From Flammeovirgaceae bacterium (GTDB lineage: Bacteria; Bacteroidota; Bacteroidia; Cytophagales; Cyclobacteriaceae), in the NCBI GenBank assembly GCA_021298015.1, contig JAJTGY010000037.1:1-39429 (forward strand): a DNA stretch of 39,429 nt. Reading direction: 5' to 3'. Position 1 is the stretch's first letter. Every line of letters begins with the position of its first letter. Made by a program: the position numbers and the translations under genes. The notes below the pieces were generated by a model. That model was not told the origin of the DNA. It saw nothing but the letters and a program-made list of their open reading frames with translations, and ran no database searches. Shown here one piece after another: positions 26,320 through 35,489 of the stretch.

Positions 26320-29300
26320 CTAATCCATCGTAATCTCAAGTGCAAGACCACGCAACTCGTGAACAAGCACATTAAACGACTCGGGGATGTTCGGCTTGCG
26401 CATGTTTTCTCCCTTCACGATTGATTCGTAGGCTTTCGCGCGACCAATCACATCGTCCGACTTCACGGTAAGGATTTCCTGCAGGATATGGGAAGCGCCA
26501 AATGCCTCGATTGCCCACACCTCCATCTCACCGAAACGCTGACCTCCGAACTGCGCCTTACCACCCAGCGGTTGCTGCGTAATGAGCGAGTACGGTCCGA
26601 TTGAACGAGCGTGCATCTTGTCATCGACCAGGTGACCCAGTTTCAACATATACGCAACGCCCACCGTTACCGGCTGGTCAAACTTTTCACCGGTCAATCC
26701 ATCATACAGGAATGTACGTCCATACTCGGGCAGGTTAGCTTCTTTCAGTTCGGCCGAAACGCTGTCTAATGAAGCACCATCAAATATCGGTGTAGCATAC
26801 TTTCGGTTAAGTCTCTTGCCCGCCCACGCCAATACGGTTTCATAAATCTGGCCCAGGTTCATACGCGAAGGTACACCGAGGGGATTCAGACAGATGTCAA
26901 CCGGTGTTCCATCTTGCAGGAACGGCATGTCTTCTTCGCGCACAATACGGGCAACTACACCCTTATTACCGTGGCGACCGGCCATTTTATCACCTACCTT
27001 TAACTTGCGCTTCTTGGCCACATAGACTTTCGCCAGTTGCACAATACCGGCTGGCAACTCGTCACCCACCTCAAGTGTAAAGCGCTCACGCTTAAACTCA
27101 CCTGAAATGATGTTACGCTTGTTGAGGTAGTTCTTCACCACTTGCGCCACCAGATCATTGGTATGATCATCGGTAGTCCACGCCTCCAGACTTACGTCCG
27201 CAATCAGGTTTACCTCTTCCGGTACATTGTAGTTGCTCTCATCCCGATAGATATTCTTGTCTGGGAAGAGATTGCTCTCGATCACCTTGGAGCTGAATTT
27301 CACACCCTTGCTGATCAATTCATCACCAAACTTATGCTTCACCCCCTGGCTGGTTTTACCCGTGAGCAACGTGGTGAGCTTCTTAATCATCTCGTTGCGC
27401 AGCTCTATCAGCTGTTTGCTGTAGCGGTTCTTGAGTGCATCAAGCTCTTTTTTCGATTTGCTGCGAAGATCCTTGTCACGCTTGGGCCGCGAGAAAAGTT
27501 TTGTTTCAATAACGACACCCTTCAAAGAGGGCGGTGCCTTGAGCGAAGCATCCTTCACATCACCGGCTTTGTCGCCAAAGATGGCGCGAAGCAGCTTTTC
27601 TTCGGGTGTTGGGTCAGTTTCACCCTTGGGGGTGATTTTTCCAATCAGAATATCACCTTCCCGAACTTCAGCACCAATGCGGATAATGCCGTTCTCGTCC
27701 AGATGCTTGACCGCTTCCTCGCTTACGTTCGGAATTTCAGATGTCAACTCTTCTTCCCCACGCTTGGTATCACGCACTTCCAATTCAAATTCTTCGATGT
27801 GAATGGAGGTAAACACATCATCGCGCACCACGCGCTCGGAGATTACGATGGCATCTTCAAAGTTGTACCCCTGCCACGGCATGTACGCCACAACCAGATT
27901 GCGACCCAAAGCCAACTCACCATTGGCGGTGGCGTAACCCTGGCACAACGGCTGTCCTTTCACCACTTTATCACCTTTCTTCACCAGCGGAGTCAAGTTG
28001 AGACAGGTATCCTGATTCGTTCTGCGGAACTTGATCAGGTTGTAGGACTTCAATTCATCATCGAAACGCACCACTTGCTGTTCATCGCTCACGTCATAGC
28101 GGATCGAGATCTTGGTGGCATCCACAAACTCAACCACTCCACTACCTTCAGCCAGGATCAATGCACGGGAGTCGATGGCAATCTTGCCCTCTAAACCTGT
28201 ACCAACAATCGGAGCTTCGGGACGTATCAACGGGACGGCCTGCCGCTGCATGTTGGAGCCCATCAAGGCACGGTTTGCATCATCATGCTCGAGGAAGGGA
28301 ATCATCGAAGCCGCAATCGACACAATCTGGTTCGGTGCCACATCCATGTAGCGCACTTCTTTCGGTTCAACCACCGGGAAGTCACCCTCAAAGCGTGCCT
28401 TTACCTTTTCTACGTCAAACTCTCCATTGCTCTTCAACTTTTCTTTCGCCTGGGCAATGTTGTGGGTATCCTCCTCTTCCGCTGTAAGGAAAATAATATC
28501 TTTTTTGACCTTGCCTTCTTCAACCTTGCGGTAAGGGGTTTCGATGAATCCCATCTTATTCACTTTGGCATGAACGCACAAGGATGAAATCAAACCGATG
28601 TTCGGACCTTCGGGCGTTTCAATGGTACACAGACGGCCATAGTGTGTATAGTGTACGTCACGGACTTCAAAACCCGCGCGTTCGCGCGAGAGACCACCCG
28701 GACCGAGTGCCGACATCCTGCGTTTGTGTGTAATCTCCGCCAGCGGGTTGGTTTGATCCATGAACTGGCTCAACTGGTTGGTACCGAAGAAGGAGTTGAT
28801 AACGGACGACAGCGTGCGCGCATTGATCAGGTCAACCGGCTTAAAGTCTTCGTTATCGCGCACGTTCATGCGCTCCTTAATAGTGCGGGCCATACGAGCC
28901 AAGCCAACGCCAAATTGCGAATACAATTGCTCGCCAACGGTACGCACGCGTCTGTTACTCAAGTGGTCGATATCATCCACTACTGCCTTCGAGTTGATCA
29001 AACCAATCAGGTATTTCACGATCAGGATAACATCCTGCGTGGTCAACACACGCTGATCGGCAGCCAAATCAATCCCTAGTTTTTTGTTGATCCGGTAACG
29101 GCCAACTTCACCGAGGTCATAACGCTTCTCACTGAAGAACAAACTCTGGATAATATCACGAGCCGTTTGCTCATCGGGCGCTTCCGTGTTACGCAACTGA
29201 CGGTATATCTGTTCTACGGCTTCTTTCTCCGAGTTGCTGTTGTCTTTGGCCAGGGTATTGAAGATGATTTGGTAGTCCGCCACGTTAACATCTTCGCGAT

Positions 29301-30186
29301 GAACGATGATGGACTTCACACCCGAGTCCAAAATGACGTCAACATCCTCAGCCGTAATGACGTGATCGCGCTCCAACAAAACTTCGTTGCGATCAATCGA
29401 CACCACTTCACCGGTATCTTCGTCCACGAAGTCCTCTGTCCACGTCTTCAACACGCGGGCGGCCAACTTGCGGTCCACCACGCGCTTCAGTGCATTCTTA
29501 TTGGCTTCCACCTCTTCGGAGAGGCCGAATAAATCCAGAATATCTTTATCGCTGCCGTACCCAATGGCACGCAACAGCATAGTTACCGGAAACTTCTTTT
29601 TTCGGTCGATGTAAGCATACATAACCGCGTTAACATCGGTAGCAAATTCAATCCAGGATCCCTTGAAAGGAATGATACGGGCCGAATACAGCTTGGTACC
29701 GTTCGTGTGTTTACTCATGGCAAAGAACACACCCGGAGAGCGGTGAAGCTGCGATACAATGACGCGCTCGGCACCGTTGATCACGAAGGAGCCTTTTTCC
29801 GTCATGTACGGGATATTACCGAGAAACACTTCCTGCTCAATCGTCTCGAAATCCTCGTTGTCCTCATCGTTGCAGGTGAGGCGCAATTTGGCTTTCAACG
29901 GTACAGAAAACGTTAATCCGCGATCGATACACTCGTCCACCGAGTACTTGGGAGGATCGATGGTGTAGTCTACAAACTCGAGCACGAAATTTTCGCGCGA
30001 GTCCGAAATCGGGAAGTTTTCGGCAAACACTTTAAAGAGGCCCTCATTCTGCCGCTTTTCAGCGGGTGTTTCAATCTGCAGAAAGTCTTTAAACGACTGC
30101 AGTTGAACATCTAAGAAATCCGGATACTCCAGTACGCGGTCGATGGAAGAGAAATCAATCCTTCCGTTACTATTCTTCTTTGCCAA
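26320..30186 (-). CDS. rpoB: RNA polymerase subunit beta
   Basis: This is the beta subunit of core RNA polymerase and the target of rifampicin. It has 1288 residues. The rifampicin-pocket region ([20 protein letters not shown], then [16 protein letters not shown]) has the usual sensitive residues. Other landmarks are [40 protein letters not shown] and the C-terminal [19 protein letters not shown]. The start codon appears to be TTG at 30186 (TTG GCA AAG AAG). No ATG or GTG lies in frame upstream before a stop or downstream before conserved sequence, and the N-terminus from this TTG aligns with RpoB proteins of the phylum. The start is preceded by an A-rich stretch. It lies 145 nt after rplL, with a hairpin in the gap. 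Confidence 0.98.
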   Translation of the reverse strand: MAKKNSNGRIDFSSIDRVLEYPDFLDVQLQSFKDFLQIETPAEKRQNEGLFKVFAENFPISDSRENFVLEFVDYTIDPPKYSVDECIDRGLTFSVPLKAKLRLTCNDEDNEDFETIEQEVFLGNIPYMTEKGSFVINGAERVIVSQLHRSPGVFFAMSKHTNGTKLYSARIIPFKGSWIEFATDVNAVMYAYIDRKKKFPVTMLLRAIGYGSDKDILDLFGLSEEVEANKNALKRVVDRKLAARVLKTWTEDFVDEDTGEVVSIDRNEVLLERDHVITAEDVDVILDSGVKSIIVHREDVNVADYQIIFNTLAKDNSNSEKEAVEQIYRQLRNTEAPDEQTARDIIQSLFFSEKRYDLGEVGRYRINKKLGIDLAADQRVLTTQDVILIVKYLIGLINSKAVVDDIDHLSNRRVRTVGEQLYSQFGVGLARMARTIKERMNVRDNEDFKPVDLINARTLSSVINSFFGTNQLSQFMDQTNPLAEITHKRRMSALGPGGLSRERAGFEVRDVHYTHYGRLCTIETPEGPNIGLISSLCVHAKVNKMGFIETPYRKVEEGKVKKDIIFLTAEEEDTHNIAQAKEKLKSNGEFDVEKVKARFEGDFPVVEPKEVRYMDVAPNQIVSIAASMIPFLEHDDANRALMGSNMQRQAVPLIRPEAPIVGTGLEGKIAIDSRALILAEGSGVVEFVDATKISIRYDVSDEQQVVRFDDELKSYNLIKFRRTNQDTCLNLTPLVKKGDKVVKGQPLCQGYATANGELALGRNLVVAYMPWQGYNFEDAIVISERVVRDDVFTSIHIEEFELEVRDTKRGEEELTSEIPNVSEEAVKHLDENGIIRIGAEVREGDILIGKITPKGETDPTPEEKLLRAIFGDKAGDVKDASLKAPPSLKGVVIETKLFSRPKRDKDLRSKSKKELDALKNRYSKQLIELRNEMIKKLTTLLTGKTSQGVKHKFGDELISKGVKFSSKVIESNLFPDKNIYRDESNYNVPEEVNLIADVSLEAWTTDDHTNDLVAQVVKNYLNKRNIISGEFKRERFTLEVGDELPAGIVQLAKVYVAKKRKLKVGDKMAGRHGNKGVVARIVREEDMPFLQDGTPVDICLNPLGVPSRMNLGQIYETVLAWAGKRLNRKYATPIFDGASLDSVSAELKEANLPEYGRTFLYDGLTGEKFDQPVTVGVAYMLKLGHLVDDKMHARSIGPYSLITQQPLGGKAQFGGQRFGEMEVWAIEAFGASHILQEILTVKSDDVIGRAKAYESIVKGENMRKPNIPESFNVLVHELRGLALEITMD

Positions 30187-30254
30187 GGTGCTTTTTTTTA
30201 AAATTCCTGGACTGCAAGTACTAACTAAACGGGCACGATATAAATAGGGAAAGA

Positions 30255-30280
30255 CCCCAACCCGGTTACGGGATTTGGGG
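30255..30280 (-). promoter_or_regulatory. Hairpin in the rplL-rpoB gap (possible attenuator)
   Basis: CCCCAA (30255-30260) pairs with TTGGGG (30275-30280), and CCCG/CGGG inside closes a GTTA tetraloop, with a 2-nt bulge. On the minus strand it is followed by TCTTTCCCTATTTATA, a poor U-tract, so partial termination is more likely than full. Its place matches the rplL-rpoB attenuator known in E. coli, which sets the ratio of ribosomal protein to polymerase transcripts. Confidence 0.55.
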
Positions 30281-30331
30281 CCTGCCCTTGCGGTGTCAGA
30301 CGGTGCCCTGCGCCTTCAAACGTAGATTGAA

Positions 30332-30712
30332 TTACTTCAATTCTACTTCGGCACCGGCTTCTACTAATTGCTTCTTCAGGTTTTCAGCTTCGTCTTTCGG
30401 GAGACCTTCCTTGATCGTTTTAGGAGCGCCATCCACTACATCCTTCGCTTCTTTCAAGCCAAGGCCGGTGAGATCCTTCACCAACTTCACGATTTGGAGT
30501 TTGTTGGCTCCGGGGCTCTTCAATACTACATCGAAGTTAGTCTTTTCAGCAGGGGCTGCAGCGCCACCACCGCCAGCGGCCGGGCCAGCTACTGCAACTG
30601 CTGCCGCTGCGGGCTCAATGCCGTAAGTTTCTTTCAAATAAGAAGCTAACTCGTTTACTTCTTTAACGGTAAGCTCTACCAGTGAATCGCCAAGTGATTT
30701 GATGTCTGCCAT
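30332..30712 (-). CDS. rplL: Ribosomal protein bL12 (L7/L12)
   Basis: This forms the multicopy stalk of the 50S subunit that recruits translation factors. Its 126 residues comprise an N-terminal dimerisation domain ([19 protein letters not shown]), an Ala/Gly-rich hinge ([22 protein letters not shown]) and the conserved C-terminal domain ([20 protein letters not shown], then [21 protein letters not shown]). It lies 37 nt after rplJ. The hairpin and a 145-nt gap to rpoB follow. Confidence 0.98.
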   Translation of the reverse strand: MADIKSLGDSLVELTVKEVNELASYLKETYGIEPAAAAVAVAGPAAGGGGAAAPAEKTNFDVVLKSPGANKLQIVKLVKDLTGLGLKEAKDVVDGAPKTIKEGLPKDEAENLKKQLVEAGAEVELK

Positions 30713-30749
30713 GATTGATACGTGTTTAAAATTTTGAATTCAGTTAAAA

Positions 30750-31277
30750 TTACTTTGCCCGCGTTTCCAGTGCTTTCACCAGGCCAGCAACGGTTTGTTT
30801 GCCGCTTAACAGGGCAGACAACACATTCTTGGCCGGAGATTGCAGCAAGGAGATCACTTCGCCAATAAGCTCGTTTTTCGATTTCAACTCGCTTAACAGG
30901 TTGAGGTTTTCCTCGCCCAAAAACAAATCGGAGTCAATAGAGGCGGCCTTAAAGGCCGGCTTGCCTTCCATCTTTTTGCGATATTCTTTGATCACGCGTG
31001 CCGGGGTGTTTCCTGCCTCTTTCGAGAAGATAACACCCGAAAAGCCGTGCAATACCTTGAACAGGCCCTCAAAATCACTGCTCTGCTTCTCCAGCGCCTT
31101 GCGGATCATAGTGTTCTTGTACACACGGTACTCCACACCATGCTTGAAGCAAATTCTGCGGAATGCATTAATTTGCCCCACCGTAAGACCGGAAGCGTCA
31201 GTAATATAAAAGTGCGTGTTCTGAGCAAATTTCTCAGAAAGCTCTTCTATGATTTGCGCTTTTTCTTCTCTGGTCAT
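30750..31277 (-). CDS. rplJ: Ribosomal protein uL10
   Basis: This stalk base protein anchors L12 dimers to 23S rRNA. Its 175 residues include MTREEKAQIIEELSEKFAQN at the start, DASGLTVGQINAFRR near 28 and YRVYKNTMIRKAL near 51. The C-terminal helix (NVLSALLSGKQTVAGLVKALE) is where L12 binds. The gap to rplA is only 10 nt, so there is no room for the long structured L10-binding leader known upstream of rplJ in E. coli. If autoregulation exists, its site must be inside rplA or elsewhere. Confidence 0.98.
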   Translation of the reverse strand: MTREEKAQIIEELSEKFAQNTHFYITDASGLTVGQINAFRRICFKHGVEYRVYKNTMIRKALEKQSSDFEGLFKVLHGFSGVIFSKEAGNTPARVIKEYRKKMEGKPAFKAASIDSDLFLGEENLNLLSELKSKNELIGEVISLLQSPAKNVLSALLSGKQTVAGLVKALETRAK

Positions 31278-31287
31278 TGGTTAATAA

Positions 31288-31986
31288 TTACAGACCTGCA
31301 ATAGAACTCTTATCGATCCTGATGCCCGGGCTCATGGTTGTCGAAAGACAGATACTTTGAACGTATGTACCTTTCGCAGAGGCCGGTTTCAGCTTTGCCA
31401 CCATGTTGATCAGTTCAGCAGCATTGTCTCTGATTTTGTCTGCGCTGAAGGAAGCCTTCCCAACACTGGCATGGATAATTCCCTGTTTGTCGATTTTGAA
31501 GTCAACCTTACCCGCCTTCACTTCACGCACGGCTTTGCCTACCTCGAGGGTAACGGTTCCTGACTTCGGGTTGGGCATCAAGCCACGGGGACCCAATACC
31601 TTACCTAATTTACCTACTTTGGCCATCACGGTAGGCGTGCAAATGATCACGTCAATATCCGTCCAGCCGCCTTCGATTTTGGTGATGAATTCATCCAGAC
31701 CTACGTGCTCGGCACCGGCATCCTTCGCCTCCTGAACTTTGTCAGGTGTGCAAAGCACCAGTGTGCGAACTACTTTACCCAGACCGTGCGGCAGGGCTAC
31801 TACGCCTCTTACCATTTGGTCGGATTTTTTCGGGTCTACCCCCAATCGAATATCCAGATCCACCGAAGCATCAAACTTGGTGAATGTAATTTCCTTTACC
31901 AGCTTGGCAGCATCTTCCAGCGCGTACTCCTTTTCGGCATTGTACTTCGCGGCTACCGCCTTTCTATTTTTTGATACTCTTGCCAT
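31288..31986 (-). CDS. rplA: Ribosomal protein uL1
   Basis: This protein of the mobile L1 stalk helps release deacylated tRNA and, in many bacteria, represses translation of rplK-rplA. Its 232 residues are standard. Motifs: [17 protein letters not shown] near 15, [16 protein letters not shown] near 62 and [15 protein letters not shown] near 132, which is the RNA-binding signature. It starts 12 nt after rplK. Confidence 0.98.
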   Translation of the reverse strand: MARVSKNRKAVAAKYNAEKEYALEDAAKLVKEITFTKFDASVDLDIRLGVDPKKSDQMVRGVVALPHGLGKVVRTLVLCTPDKVQEAKDAGAEHVGLDEFITKIEGGWTDIDVIICTPTVMAKVGKLGKVLGPRGLMPNPKSGTVTLEVGKAVREVKAGKVDFKIDKQGIIHASVGKASFSADKIRDNAAELINMVAKLKPASAKGTYVQSICLSTTMSPGIRIDKSSIAGL

Positions 31987-31998
31987 AGCTCTGTACTG

Positions 31999-32442
31999 TT
32001 AATTTTCCCAAGGTGCCTTACCCGATACCGTTACACCCATGCTGCGGGCCGTACCGGCTACCATTTTCATGGCCGACTCGATTTTGAATGCGTTCAGGTC
32101 GGGCATTTTGGTTTGTGCAATTTTTTTGATCTGATCCCACGAGATAGAACCCACCTTCAGGCGGTTCGGCTCTTTTGAGCCTTTCTGGATTTTGATCGCC
32201 TCCATGATCAGCACTGCGGCCGGAGGGGTTTTGATAACGAAGTCAAACGACTTGTCATTATATATAGTGATCAACACGGGTAGCACCTGGCCGGGCTTGT
32301 CCTGGGTGCGCGCGTTAAACTGCTTGCAGAAGTCCATGATGTTAAGACCCTTGGAACCGAGGGCTGGACCGATAGGAGGAGCCGGGTTGGCTGAACCGCC
32401 TTTAACCTGAAGTTTCAAATAACCTGTTACTTCCTTTGCCAT
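31999..32442 (-). CDS. rplK: Ribosomal protein uL11
   Basis: This is the GTPase-associated centre protein, needed for RelA-dependent stringent signalling and the site of thiostrepton action in other bacteria. Its 147 residues contain the proline-rich N-terminal linker ([27 protein letters not shown]) and the C-terminal 23S-binding domain ([26 protein letters not shown]). It lies 24 nt after nusG and 12 nt before rplA. Confidence 0.98.
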   Translation of the reverse strand: MAKEVTGYLKLQVKGGSANPAPPIGPALGSKGLNIMDFCKQFNARTQDKPGQVLPVLITIYNDKSFDFVIKTPPAAVLIMEAIKIQKGSKEPNRLKVGSISWDQIKKIAQTKMPDLNAFKIESAMKMVAGTARSMGVTVSGKAPWEN

Positions 32443-32466
32443 AACTTAAAATGATCAATAAGCCGC

Positions 32467-33024
32467 TTAATCTAGTTTTTCTACCTGCATGTAGCTGAGT
32501 TCTACCGGGGTATTCCGCCCGAAGATTTTCACCGTTACATTCAGTTTCTTCTTATCTTCAAAAATTTCCTCTACCGTTCCGGTAAAACCGCTGAAAGGAC
32601 CATCCATCACCTTCACCGACTCGCCTTTGATGAAAGGCTTTTCCAGTTTTTCTTCAAACTGGTCAACCTCATCCACTTTACCGAGGATACGGTTCACTTC
32701 GCTTTGACGCAGGGCCACCGGATCTTTTGTTTGGTGCGAGCCGTTGGAGCCGAGGAACCCGATCACGCCCGGAATATTGTTCACCGCGTGATAGGCCTCT
32801 CCATTGGACAGGTCGGCCGACACCAGCACGTAACCCGGGAAAAAGTTTTTCTCGCGTACGCGCTTCTTGCCATTCCGCATTTCATACACCTTCTCAGAAG
32901 GTATGAGAACCTGCGGAATGAACTCGGTTAACTTGGCACGCGCAATTTCATTCTCCAGGTAGGTTTTCACCTTTTTTTCCTGGCCGCTGATCACGCGCAA
33001 CACATACCACTTCAATTCTCCCAT
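32467..33024 (-). CDS. nusG: Transcription termination/antitermination factor NusG
   Basis: NusG binds RNA polymerase through its N-terminal NGN domain and couples it to the ribosome (S10) or Rho through its C-terminal KOW domain. From ATG 33024 (MGELKWYVLRV) it has 185 residues. The frame runs on upstream through a segment overlapping secE, and that extension is rejected because the NGN domain begins at MGELKWYV. Motifs: NFFPGYVLVSADLS near 68, the NIPGVIGFLGS segment near 93, and the KOW core GPFSGFTGTVEEIF near 145. secE ends 10 nt upstream. Confidence 0.97.
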   Translation of the reverse strand: MGELKWYVLRVISGQEKKVKTYLENEIARAKLTEFIPQVLIPSEKVYEMRNGKKRVREKNFFPGYVLVSADLSNGEAYHAVNNIPGVIGFLGSNGSHQTKDPVALRQSEVNRILGKVDEVDQFEEKLEKPFIKGESVKVMDGPFSGFTGTVEEIFEDKKKLNVTVKIFGRNTPVELSYMQVEKLD

Positions 33025-33034
33025 GGCTACCGAA

Positions 33035-33226
33035 TTAGAACGACTCATAAAACTTCGCAAGGGCATTCTTGAAGCCCAAATCCATGGCACCAATAACCAA
33101 AGCAAAAATCAAGGAGGCCACCAACACCAAAATGGCGCTGCTCTGCAACTCATTGAATTTCGGCCACGAAACCTTGTTACGGATTTCGTCAATCGACTCC
33201 AGAACGTATGTTTTTACCTTTTCCAT
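33035..33226 (-). CDS. secE: Preprotein translocase subunit SecE
   Basis: This is a small essential subunit that clamps SecY in the inner membrane. It has 63 residues: an amphipathic N-terminal helix with the conserved KVSWPKFNEL motif (18-27), then one transmembrane helix (about 30-52). This is the short single-helix form. It lies 20 nt after the tRNA-Trp gene and 10 nt before nusG, so the mRNA for secE onward is probably released by tRNA processing. Confidence 0.96.
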   Translation of the reverse strand: MEKVKTYVLESIDEIRNKVSWPKFNELQSSAILVLVASLIFALVIGAMDLGFKNALAKFYESF

Positions 33227-33245
33227 CGATCGTTGTCTTTCTCTG

Positions 33246-33318
33246 CACGGGTGGAGAGACTCGAACTCCCAGCCAACGGTTTTGGAGACCGCTACTCTAC
33301 CAATTGAGCTACACCCGT
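33246..33318 (-). tRNA. tRNA-Trp (CCA anticodon)
   Basis: A 73-nt cloverleaf: acceptor stem ACGGGTG/CACCCGT, D-arm GCTCAATTGGTAGAG, anticodon loop CTCCAAA with anticodon CCA, T-loop TTCGAGT, discriminator G. The CCA end is not encoded. It lies between tuf and secE as the first product of the unit started by the promoter at 33392-33421. Confidence 0.97.
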
Positions 33319-33391
33319 GTGTTTTTCAAAGTTTTTCTCCTGTTGGGCCCCCTTTGAATCCGCCACCCGTACCCTAAATTCAAAAGGACTG

Positions 33392-33421
33392 CAAAGGTAG
33401 AACAATTGACCCTAAAACAAA
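33392..33421 (-). promoter_or_regulatory. Promoter of tRNA-Trp-secE-nusG-rpl-rpo unit
   Basis: Read on the minus strand: TTTG (33421-33418), 18 nt, TACCTTTG (33399-33392), then CAGTCC. It is a perfect match to the phylum consensus. The predicted start near 33385 gives a leader of about 67 nt before the tRNA. The -33 box overlaps the distal arm of the tuf terminator. Confidence 0.85.
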
Positions 33422-33453
33422 AGCGCCCTTTAGAAAAATCTAAAGAGCGCTTT
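33420..33453 (-). terminator. Terminator of tuf
   Basis: AAAGCGC (33420-33426) pairs with GCGCTTT (33447-33453); after a C-A mismatch, CTTTAG pairs with CTAAAG around an AAAAAT loop. On the minus strand it is followed by TTGTTTT. It lies 34 nt past the tuf stop and ends the tRNA-tuf transcript just where the next promoter begins. Confidence 0.85.
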
Positions 33454-33487
33454 ACTATTGATTATCAGGCCTTTAGCCAAAAAAGGC

Positions 33488-34675
33488 TTAGTCCAGAATC
33501 TCAGTTACCTGACCAGAACCTACAGTGCGGCCACCTTCGCGGATAGCGAAACGAAGACCTTTCTCCATGGCGATCTTGTTGATCAGCTCCACTTCGATGG
33601 TCACGTTATCACCCGGCATAACCATTTCCACGCCCTGAGCCAGCTTAATCTCGCCCGTTACGTCTGTGGTGCGGAAATAGAACTGGGGACGGTACTTGTT
33701 AAAGAACGGGGTATGACGGCCACCCTCTTCCTTGCTCAGTACGTACACCTCGGCCTTGAACTTGGCATGAGGCGTAACGGAGCCCGGCTTGCAGATAACC
33801 ATACCGCGGGTGATTTGCTCTTTTTCAATACCGCGCAGCAACAAACCTACGTTGTCACCGGCTTCACCGCGGTCAAGAATCTTGCGGAACATCTCAACAC
33901 CCGTGATAGTCGAGGCGAGGTTCTCTGCGCCCATACCCAGAATCTGAACGGGGTCACCGGTCTTAATTACACCGCGTTCGATACGACCGGTAGCTACTGT
34001 ACCACGACCTGTGATAGAGAATACGTCTTCAACCGGCATCAGGAAGTCCTTATCGATAGCGCGAACCGGCAGCGGAATGTAGTCATCAACAGCGGCCATC
34101 AGTTCTTCAATTTTGGCTACCCAGTTGGCATCGCCATTCAAGCCACCCAAAGCAGAGCCGCGGATAACCGGAATTTTGTCGCCAGGGAAATCGTATGAAG
34201 AAAGAAGTTCACGAACTTCCATTTCAACCAGATCAAGCAATTCAGGATCGTCTACCAGATCAACCTTGTTCATGAATACCACCAACGCAGGAACACCTAC
34301 CTGACGAGCCAACAGAATGTGCTCGCGGGTTTGCGGCATCGGGCCGTCAGTGGCAGCCACCACCAGAATGGCACCGTCCATCTGGGCAGCACCGGTAACC
34401 ATGTTCTTCACATAGTCAGCGTGGCCAGGGCAGTCAACGTGTGCGTAGTGGCGCTTTTCAGTTTGGTACTCAACATGCGAAGTGTTGATGGTGATACCGC
34501 GTTCTTTTTCTTCCGGAGCATTGTCGATGGAAGAGAAGTCGCGTTCAGCAGCGAGACCTTTTTTCGCCAACACCTTGGTGATGGCTGCGGTCAGCGTAGT
34601 TTTACCATGGTCAACGTGGCCGATGGTACCCACGTTTACGTGGGGTTTGGAGCGGTCAAATGTTTCCTTTGCCAT
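33488..34675 (-). CDS. tuf: Elongation factor Tu
   Basis: This GTPase delivers aminoacyl-tRNA to the ribosome. Its 395 residues show [14 protein letters not shown] (G1, 19-32), [12 protein letters not shown] (G3, near 80), NKVDLVDD (G4, near 135), and domains II and III with [13 protein letters not shown] and [14 protein letters not shown]. It lies in the classical tRNA-Tyr, tRNA-Gly, tRNA-Thr, tuf order, with its own terminator. No second tuf copy is present in the str operon of this window, where tufA sits in many other bacteria. Confidence 0.99.
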   Translation of the reverse strand: MAKETFDRSKPHVNVGTIGHVDHGKTTLTAAITKVLAKKGLAAERDFSSIDNAPEEKERGITINTSHVEYQTEKRHYAHVDCPGHADYVKNMVTGAAQMDGAILVVAATDGPMPQTREHILLARQVGVPALVVFMNKVDLVDDPELLDLVEMEVRELLSSYDFPGDKIPVIRGSALGGLNGDANWVAKIEELMAAVDDYIPLPVRAIDKDFLMPVEDVFSITGRGTVATGRIERGVIKTGDPVQILGMGAENLASTITGVEMFRKILDRGEAGDNVGLLLRGIEKEQITRGMVICKPGSVTPHAKFKAEVYVLSKEEGGRHTPFFNKYRPQFYFRTTDVTGEIKLAQGVEMVMPGDNVTIEVELINKIAMEKGLRFAIREGGRTVGSGQVTEILD

Positions 34676-34974
34676 ATTTGAAAATCCCAGTTAAAGTTTA
34701 AAGTGTATAGTTTGTTTTAAGTTAAAATTCCTACAAAGATTTCTCCGCCTGAGAAACCTATACACCCTAAACATGGTAAGCCTTTCGAATAAGGGTTATT
34801 CGCCTTGACAACTCGCCTCACCGTAATTGATGGTCGCTACCCATCAGTGATTGGAATTTTCAAAAATCAATATGTTCATCAGATCGCCCGTTGGCGATCC
34901 TTTGCGCGATGCCGGGACTCATTCCCCGACTTCGTTCGCTGCCGTTGCCTTCCTGACCCAGGAACTGCCTGTAG
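34676..34974 (-). other. Leader between tRNA-Thr and tuf
   Basis: A 299-nt stretch with no gene. It holds three perfect palindromic hairpins: TTCCTG/CAGGAA with a 3-nt loop (about 34950-34964), GATCGCC/GGCGATC with a CGTT loop (34882-34899) and CGAATAA/TTATTCG with a GGG loop (34786-34802). None has a T-run, so they are more likely processing or stability elements of the tRNA-tuf precursor than terminators. I see no clear promoter for tuf here. Confidence 0.55.
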
Positions 34975-35046
<72 letters not shown>

Positions 35047-35102
35047 CAGTTGTGTCACTATTTCATATCCAACCCCAGCTCCTCTGAAGTTGAAACTACC
35101 CG

Positions 35103-35175
35103 AGCGGGAGACGAGGTTCGAACCCGCGACCTGCAGCTTGGAAGGCTGCCGCTCTACCAACTGAGCTACTCCCGC
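35103..35175 (-). tRNA. tRNA-Gly (TCC anticodon)
   Basis: A 73-nt cloverleaf with acceptor stem GCGGGAG/CTCCCGC, anticodon stem GCAGC/GCTGC, loop CTTCCAA (anticodon UCC) and T-loop TTCGAAC. CCA is not encoded. Confidence 0.96.
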
Positions 35176-35179
35176 TTAT

Positions 35180-35203
35180 CCACCGAAGCCTTGGCGGAGG
35201 TGG
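35180..35203. repeat. REP-like palindrome A between tRNA genes
   Basis: Outer arms CCACC/GGTGG flank the core GAAGCCTTGGCGGAGG. The core matches 12 of 16 bases with the reverse complement of the nearby palindrome at 35237-35264 (GTAGCTTTAGCGAAGG), while the outer arms differ but stay complementary. Confidence 0.55.
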
Positions 35204-35236
35204 ACTCTCATCCAACCAAAGCCGACTTCTTGAGAC

Positions 35237-35264
35237 GTAGGCCTTCGCTAAAGCTACGGCCTAC
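35237..35264. repeat. REP-like palindrome B between tRNA genes
   Basis: A 7-bp outer stem GTAGGCC/GGCCTAC surrounds a core whose reverse complement is GTAGCTTTAGCGAAGG. It lies 4 nt from the 3' end of the tRNA-Tyr gene. Together with palindrome A it looks like a pair of oppositely oriented REP-type elements. Confidence 0.55.
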
Positions 35265-35267
35265 ATG

Positions 35268-35350
35268 TGGGGAGAACAGGATTCGAACCTGTGAAGACAT
35301 AAGTCAACAGATTTACAGTCTGTCCTCGTTGGCCGCTTGAGTATCTCCCC
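35268..35350 (-). tRNA. tRNA-Tyr (GTA anticodon)
   Basis: An 83-nt class II cloverleaf with a long variable arm: acceptor stem GGGGAGA/TCTCCCC, anticodon stem ACAGA/TCTGT, loop CTGTAAA (anticodon GUA), T-loop TTCGAAT, discriminator A. CCA is not encoded. It is the first gene of the tRNA-tuf unit. Confidence 0.96.
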
Positions 35351-35418
35351 GCGAAATCTGTTTCAGAACGCGCCTGTCTTCGGGCCCCTTTTCGGGGGGT
35401 CTCAAAAAAACAGGAGTG

Positions 35419-35449
35419 CAAAATTATACGGTTTTTCGGATTCGCCAAT
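35419..35449 (-). promoter_or_regulatory. Promoter of the tRNA-Tyr-Gly-Thr-tuf unit
   Basis: Read on the minus strand: ATTG (35449-35446; one mismatch to TTTG), 19 nt, TAATTTTG (35426-35419), then CACTCC. The start would be near 35412, about 60 nt before the tRNA-Tyr gene. The leader contains a GC-rich segment (around 35380-35400) that can fold. Confidence 0.75.
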
Positions 35450-35489
35450 CCCTGGCTGGAATTCTGATCGTTTTAGGCAGATTGCCGGG

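Noticed and set aside
27142-28194. 350-codon open frame on the plus strand opposite rpoB
   Set aside because: It is antisense to strongly conserved rpoB, has no recognisable domain, and is explained by the codon use of the real gene.
33025-33105. N-terminal extension of NusG by 27 codons
   Set aside because: It overlaps secE, and the NGN domain begins at MGELKWYV (33024).
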